A stretch of 64,000 nt of DNA. Source: an uncultured bacterium. GTDB taxonomy: Bacteria > Cyanobacteriota > Vampirovibrionia > Gastranaerophilales > Gastranaerophilaceae. Below the pieces are notes generated by a model. The model was not told the origin of the DNA, did no database searches, and saw only the letters and a list, made by a program, of their open reading frames with translations. The position numbers were made by a program, and so were the translations under genes. Position 1 is the first letter of the stretch. Each line of letters begins with the position of its first letter. Where the stretch lies: positions 17,772 through 81,771 of the forward strand of contig CACZCH010000002.1 in the NCBI GenBank assembly GCA_902779645.1, given 5' to 3'. Shown one piece after another: positions 61,837-64,000 of the stretch.

Positions 61837-63033
61837 CTAAGGTTTAAGAACTACAAGTACATAATCGTCTGTAAAATACTTGTTTGCACAAGCCATCAAA
61901 TCTTCTGATGTAACATTCTTAATCATTTCAATAACCGTATCTCTATAATTAAAAGACTTGCCCATTATTGAGTAGTACGCCATAGAATTGGCCTGCTGAG
62001 AATTGGTCTCGGAAATAAACTGTTGTTTACCTATTAAATTATTTTTAGCATTATGAAGTTCTTCTTCTCCAACCGGTATATTTTTTATCTTATCAATTTC
62101 CGCTTTAAATCCATCAATTGAAGTTTTAATATTACTTGGTTCTGTTCCAATATAAATACTAAAAACAGAAGACTTGAGATGATTTTCATAGGAGGTTCTT
62201 ACTGTATACGCAAGTCCTTTTTTTTCTCTTAATTCCAAAAATAATCTTGAACTCAAACCGCTTGCTCCCAGAATTATATTTAGGAGCATAAGTGCAGGAT
62301 ATTCATTGTCATTTATAGTTCCCACTTGCCATCCTTGTATAATTTGAGCTTGATTTGCGTCATTTTTAATTAATTCCGCAGATTCTTTTACTACAACAGG
62401 TATTTTTATATTTGAACAATTTTCGGTTGAAATAGGTAATATTCCCAAATATTTTTCAAGTAAACCGTTTTCTTCAACATCACCAACAAGAACAACTGAT
62501 TTCCTACCCGTTTCTAAGATTCTTTTATATGAATTAATTACATCTTCTTTAGTTATATTATCAATATTATCAAGAATTTCAGTATAACTGTGACCATAAA
62601 AATGATTTTTGTATATGCTTTTCGTAAATAAATCAGATACTTTAACCTTAGCTGAATCCAGTTCTGCCATTAACTCACCTTTGAGTTTTACAACTTCTTT
62701 ATCAAATTCTTTGAAGGTTGAATTTAATATAATATCACTTAAAATGGACAGAGCTTTTTCAAAATCTTCGTTCAAACAAACAAATCTAAATCTTATATAA
62801 TCCGATTTCATCTCAGTATAAAGCTCTATTGCATTTTCATCAAGCATTACAGAAAGTTCTTCTGATGAAAAGTTAGTTGTACCTTTCAGCAGAAGCCTGC
62901 TCATTACAGAATATTCACCTGCAAATTTTTCTTCGTCATTAATTAAAATATTCAAAGTTAATGCGGCTCTGGGAGTATCAATATTTTGTTTAATACAAGC
63001 TTTAATACCGTTTGTTAAAATAAATTCTCTCAT
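61837..63033 (-). CDS. M16-family peptidase homologue lacking the zinc motif
   Basis: The 398-residue protein has the two-domain M16B layout: N-terminal SVMSRLLLKGTTNFSSEEL (about 42-60) and C-terminal ASGLSSRLFLELREKKGLAY, the conserved R/Y pair region. The position of HxxEH reads YSVMS, so the zinc ligands are lost and it should be inactive alone. M16 enzymes often work as pairs of an active and an inactive subunit; no active partner is adjacent here. First gene of the operon with the MpaA-like gene and uppS. Confidence 0.82.
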   Translation of the reverse strand: MREFILTNGIKACIKQNIDTPRAALTLNILINDEEKFAGEYSVMSRLLLKGTTNFSSEELSVMLDENAIELYTEMKSDYIRFRFVCLNEDFEKALSILSDIILNSTFKEFDKEVVKLKGELMAELDSAKVKVSDLFTKSIYKNHFYGHSYTEILDNIDNITKEDVINSYKRILETGRKSVVLVGDVEENGLLEKYLGILPISTENCSNIKIPVVVKESAELIKNDANQAQIIQGWQVGTINDNEYPALMLLNIILGASGLSSRLFLELREKKGLAYTVRTSYENHLKSSVFSIYIGTEPSNIKTSIDGFKAEIDKIKNIPVGEEELHNAKNNLIGKQQFISETNSQQANSMAYYSIMGKSFNYRDTVIEMIKNVTSEDLMACANKYFTDDYVLVVLKP

Positions 63034-63158
63034 AAGTAAATTCTATCACAAACATTTTATTATTTATAAAATTTAATAGATTTCAAATTGTAAATTTTAC
63101 AATAATTTAGTGTAAAAATTGCGGTATGTTTATGGTAATATCTTTTTGAGGGTTTTAG

Positions 63159-64000
63159 ATGAAGATTTTAGATGTAAGAGATGGTTTAATAAGATTTGAG
63201 GCTGATGAAAACGTTTATTTATCATCATTTATACAAATAGACGGAACTGATAAAAGTTATTTAGCACAAGTTAATCAGTGTAAGGCAGTCGGCACCACTA
63301 AAATTGCTGATGCAAGAATATTGTTTGTTATAATTGATAATGAACTATACAATTACGATAAAACTCTACCGCCTAATGATGCTGAAGTTAGGATGTTTAA
63401 ATCAGATATTATTAAAAGTTCAATGAATGTTAATAGCCCTATAATTATAGGAAGGCTATTAGACAATTCTGATATTATACCAATTGATTCTGAAGCTTTT
63501 AACAAAAAAATGTTAATTAGTATTGATAATACTGATTACAAAAATATTTTAATCAAGAATTTGATTAAACAATTCAATTCTTTAAAACAAAAAGTTATTA
63601 TTATTGATACTTTAGGAATTCATAATGAAGAACAAAAATATTTTGCAGGAAAAGACTTTAAGCTTCCGCTTAATACAGATTCATTAAAGTTTATGTACAA
63701 ATCATGTTTAGATGATGCTACACAAGAAAGTAAATCAACAATAATTGATATCTTTAACGATTTAGCAGATTATTCAAAAACAGTTCCGTTTGTTCCATTT
63801 GAAACTCTAAAATCAATTGTTGACGATATGGTAGATAATCAGCATATTTTCAAGCTTTTTGTATTAAAAAATAAACTTGCAAAATTTAAACAGCTGGGGT
63901 ATTTTGCAACAAAAAAATCAGAAGTTGATACCATTAATAACATTTTGAATTCAGGTAACTGTATTATAGATTTATCAAAGCTAGACAAGCTTTTCTTAAA
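63159..64000 (+). CDS. Truncated ORF at window edge, unknown; weak HerA-like layout
   Basis: An open frame starts at ATG 63159 (GAGG 7-8 nt upstream) and runs past the window end, at least 280 codons. The product opens MKILDVRDGLIRFEADENVY, a small beta-rich N-terminal domain that recalls the HAS barrel of HerA-type ATPases. It continues with VIIIDTLGIHNEEQKYF, reminiscent of the post-P-loop strand of that family. The expected P-loop position reads SIDNTDYKNILIKNL and is not a Walker A. I do not assign a function; the missing C-terminus would decide. Confidence 0.55.
   Translation, partial: MKILDVRDGLIRFEADENVYLSSFIQIDGTDKSYLAQVNQCKAVGTTKIADARILFVIIDNELYNYDKTLPPNDAEVRMFKSDIIKSSMNVNSPIIIGRLLDNSDIIPIDSEAFNKKMLISIDNTDYKNILIKNLIKQFNSLKQKVIIIDTLGIHNEEQKYFAGKDFKLPLNTDSLKFMYKSCLDDATQESKSTIIDIFNDLADYSKTVPFVPFETLKSIVDDMVDNQHIFKLFVLKNKLAKFKQLGYFATKKSEVDTINNILNSGNCIIDLSKLDKLFL

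Overview
The window reads as a 64 kb chromosomal segment of an AT-rich, Gram-negative bacterium. The best fit is a gut-type member of the non-photosynthetic sister group of Cyanobacteria (Melainabacteria/Vampirovibrionia, probably Gastranaerophilales). This placement is inferred. Envelope genes (lpxA, a waaA-like Kdo transferase, an ArnT/PMT-type transferase, an AsmA-like protein, an RND tripartite pump) show an outer membrane with LPS. Cyanobacterial-lineage traits sit beside them: a Ycf45/SpoIIIAA-like R3H ATPase, a probable Tic20-family membrane protein, and a secreted protein built from LEKxxFG-type repeats. No rRNA, phage, CRISPR array or transposase gene was seen.

Layout. 1-7.7 kb: RNA fragment, tRNA-Glu, lpxA, a GH57/DUF3536 glycosidase, an exported protein, a small sigma factor overlapping gcvPB, and a compact DnaJ. 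7.8-16.5 kb: a degenerate histidine kinase, a MalK-type ATPase, AsmA-like, a PilZ/YcgR-like candidate, TPR and uridine-kinase-like genes. 16.5-25 kb: a calpain-like protein, rpiB-rsfS-TPR-Tic20-like, the FG-repeat protein, thiL-ispD, and an MnmC-like methyltransferase coupled to an FAD oxidoreductase. 25-38 kb: an intact histidine kinase with a SNF2 helicase, gpmI, lineage-specific proteins, a TOPRIM protein, an amidase, murI and tsaD. 38-47 kb: obgE-tadA-TIGR02757-TPR-pheA and dnaE. 47-58 kb: waaA, GT39, tRNA-Lys with a decayed duplicate, dxr, and the RND pump operon. 58-64 kb: the Ycf45-like ATPase, tRNA-Arg, an M16-like/MpaA-like/uppS operon, and a truncated ORF at the right edge.

How the genes work together. 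The window is mainly housekeeping: isoprenoid precursors and carrier (dxr, ispD, uppS), cell wall (murI, amidase, MpaA-like), LPS (lpxA, waaA), translation (tsaD, tadA, obgE, rsfS, MnmC-like) and replication (dnaE).

The least expected structure is non-coding. First, three unrelated lineage-specific genes (starts 33278, 47154 and 60285) share one promoter layout: a TTTTGTAACAAA dyad, 48-49 bp, then a TTTATATATAT(GT)AAG box. In two of them even the box-to-ATG distance is the same. This suggests an undescribed regulon. Second, three families of small palindromic repeats occur between genes. One family lies inside an open reading frame without breaking it, and another appears to provide Shine-Dalgarno sequences for two consecutive genes. 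Third, several genes have a -10 box exactly 6 nt before the ATG and no Shine-Dalgarno, as expected for leaderless mRNAs.
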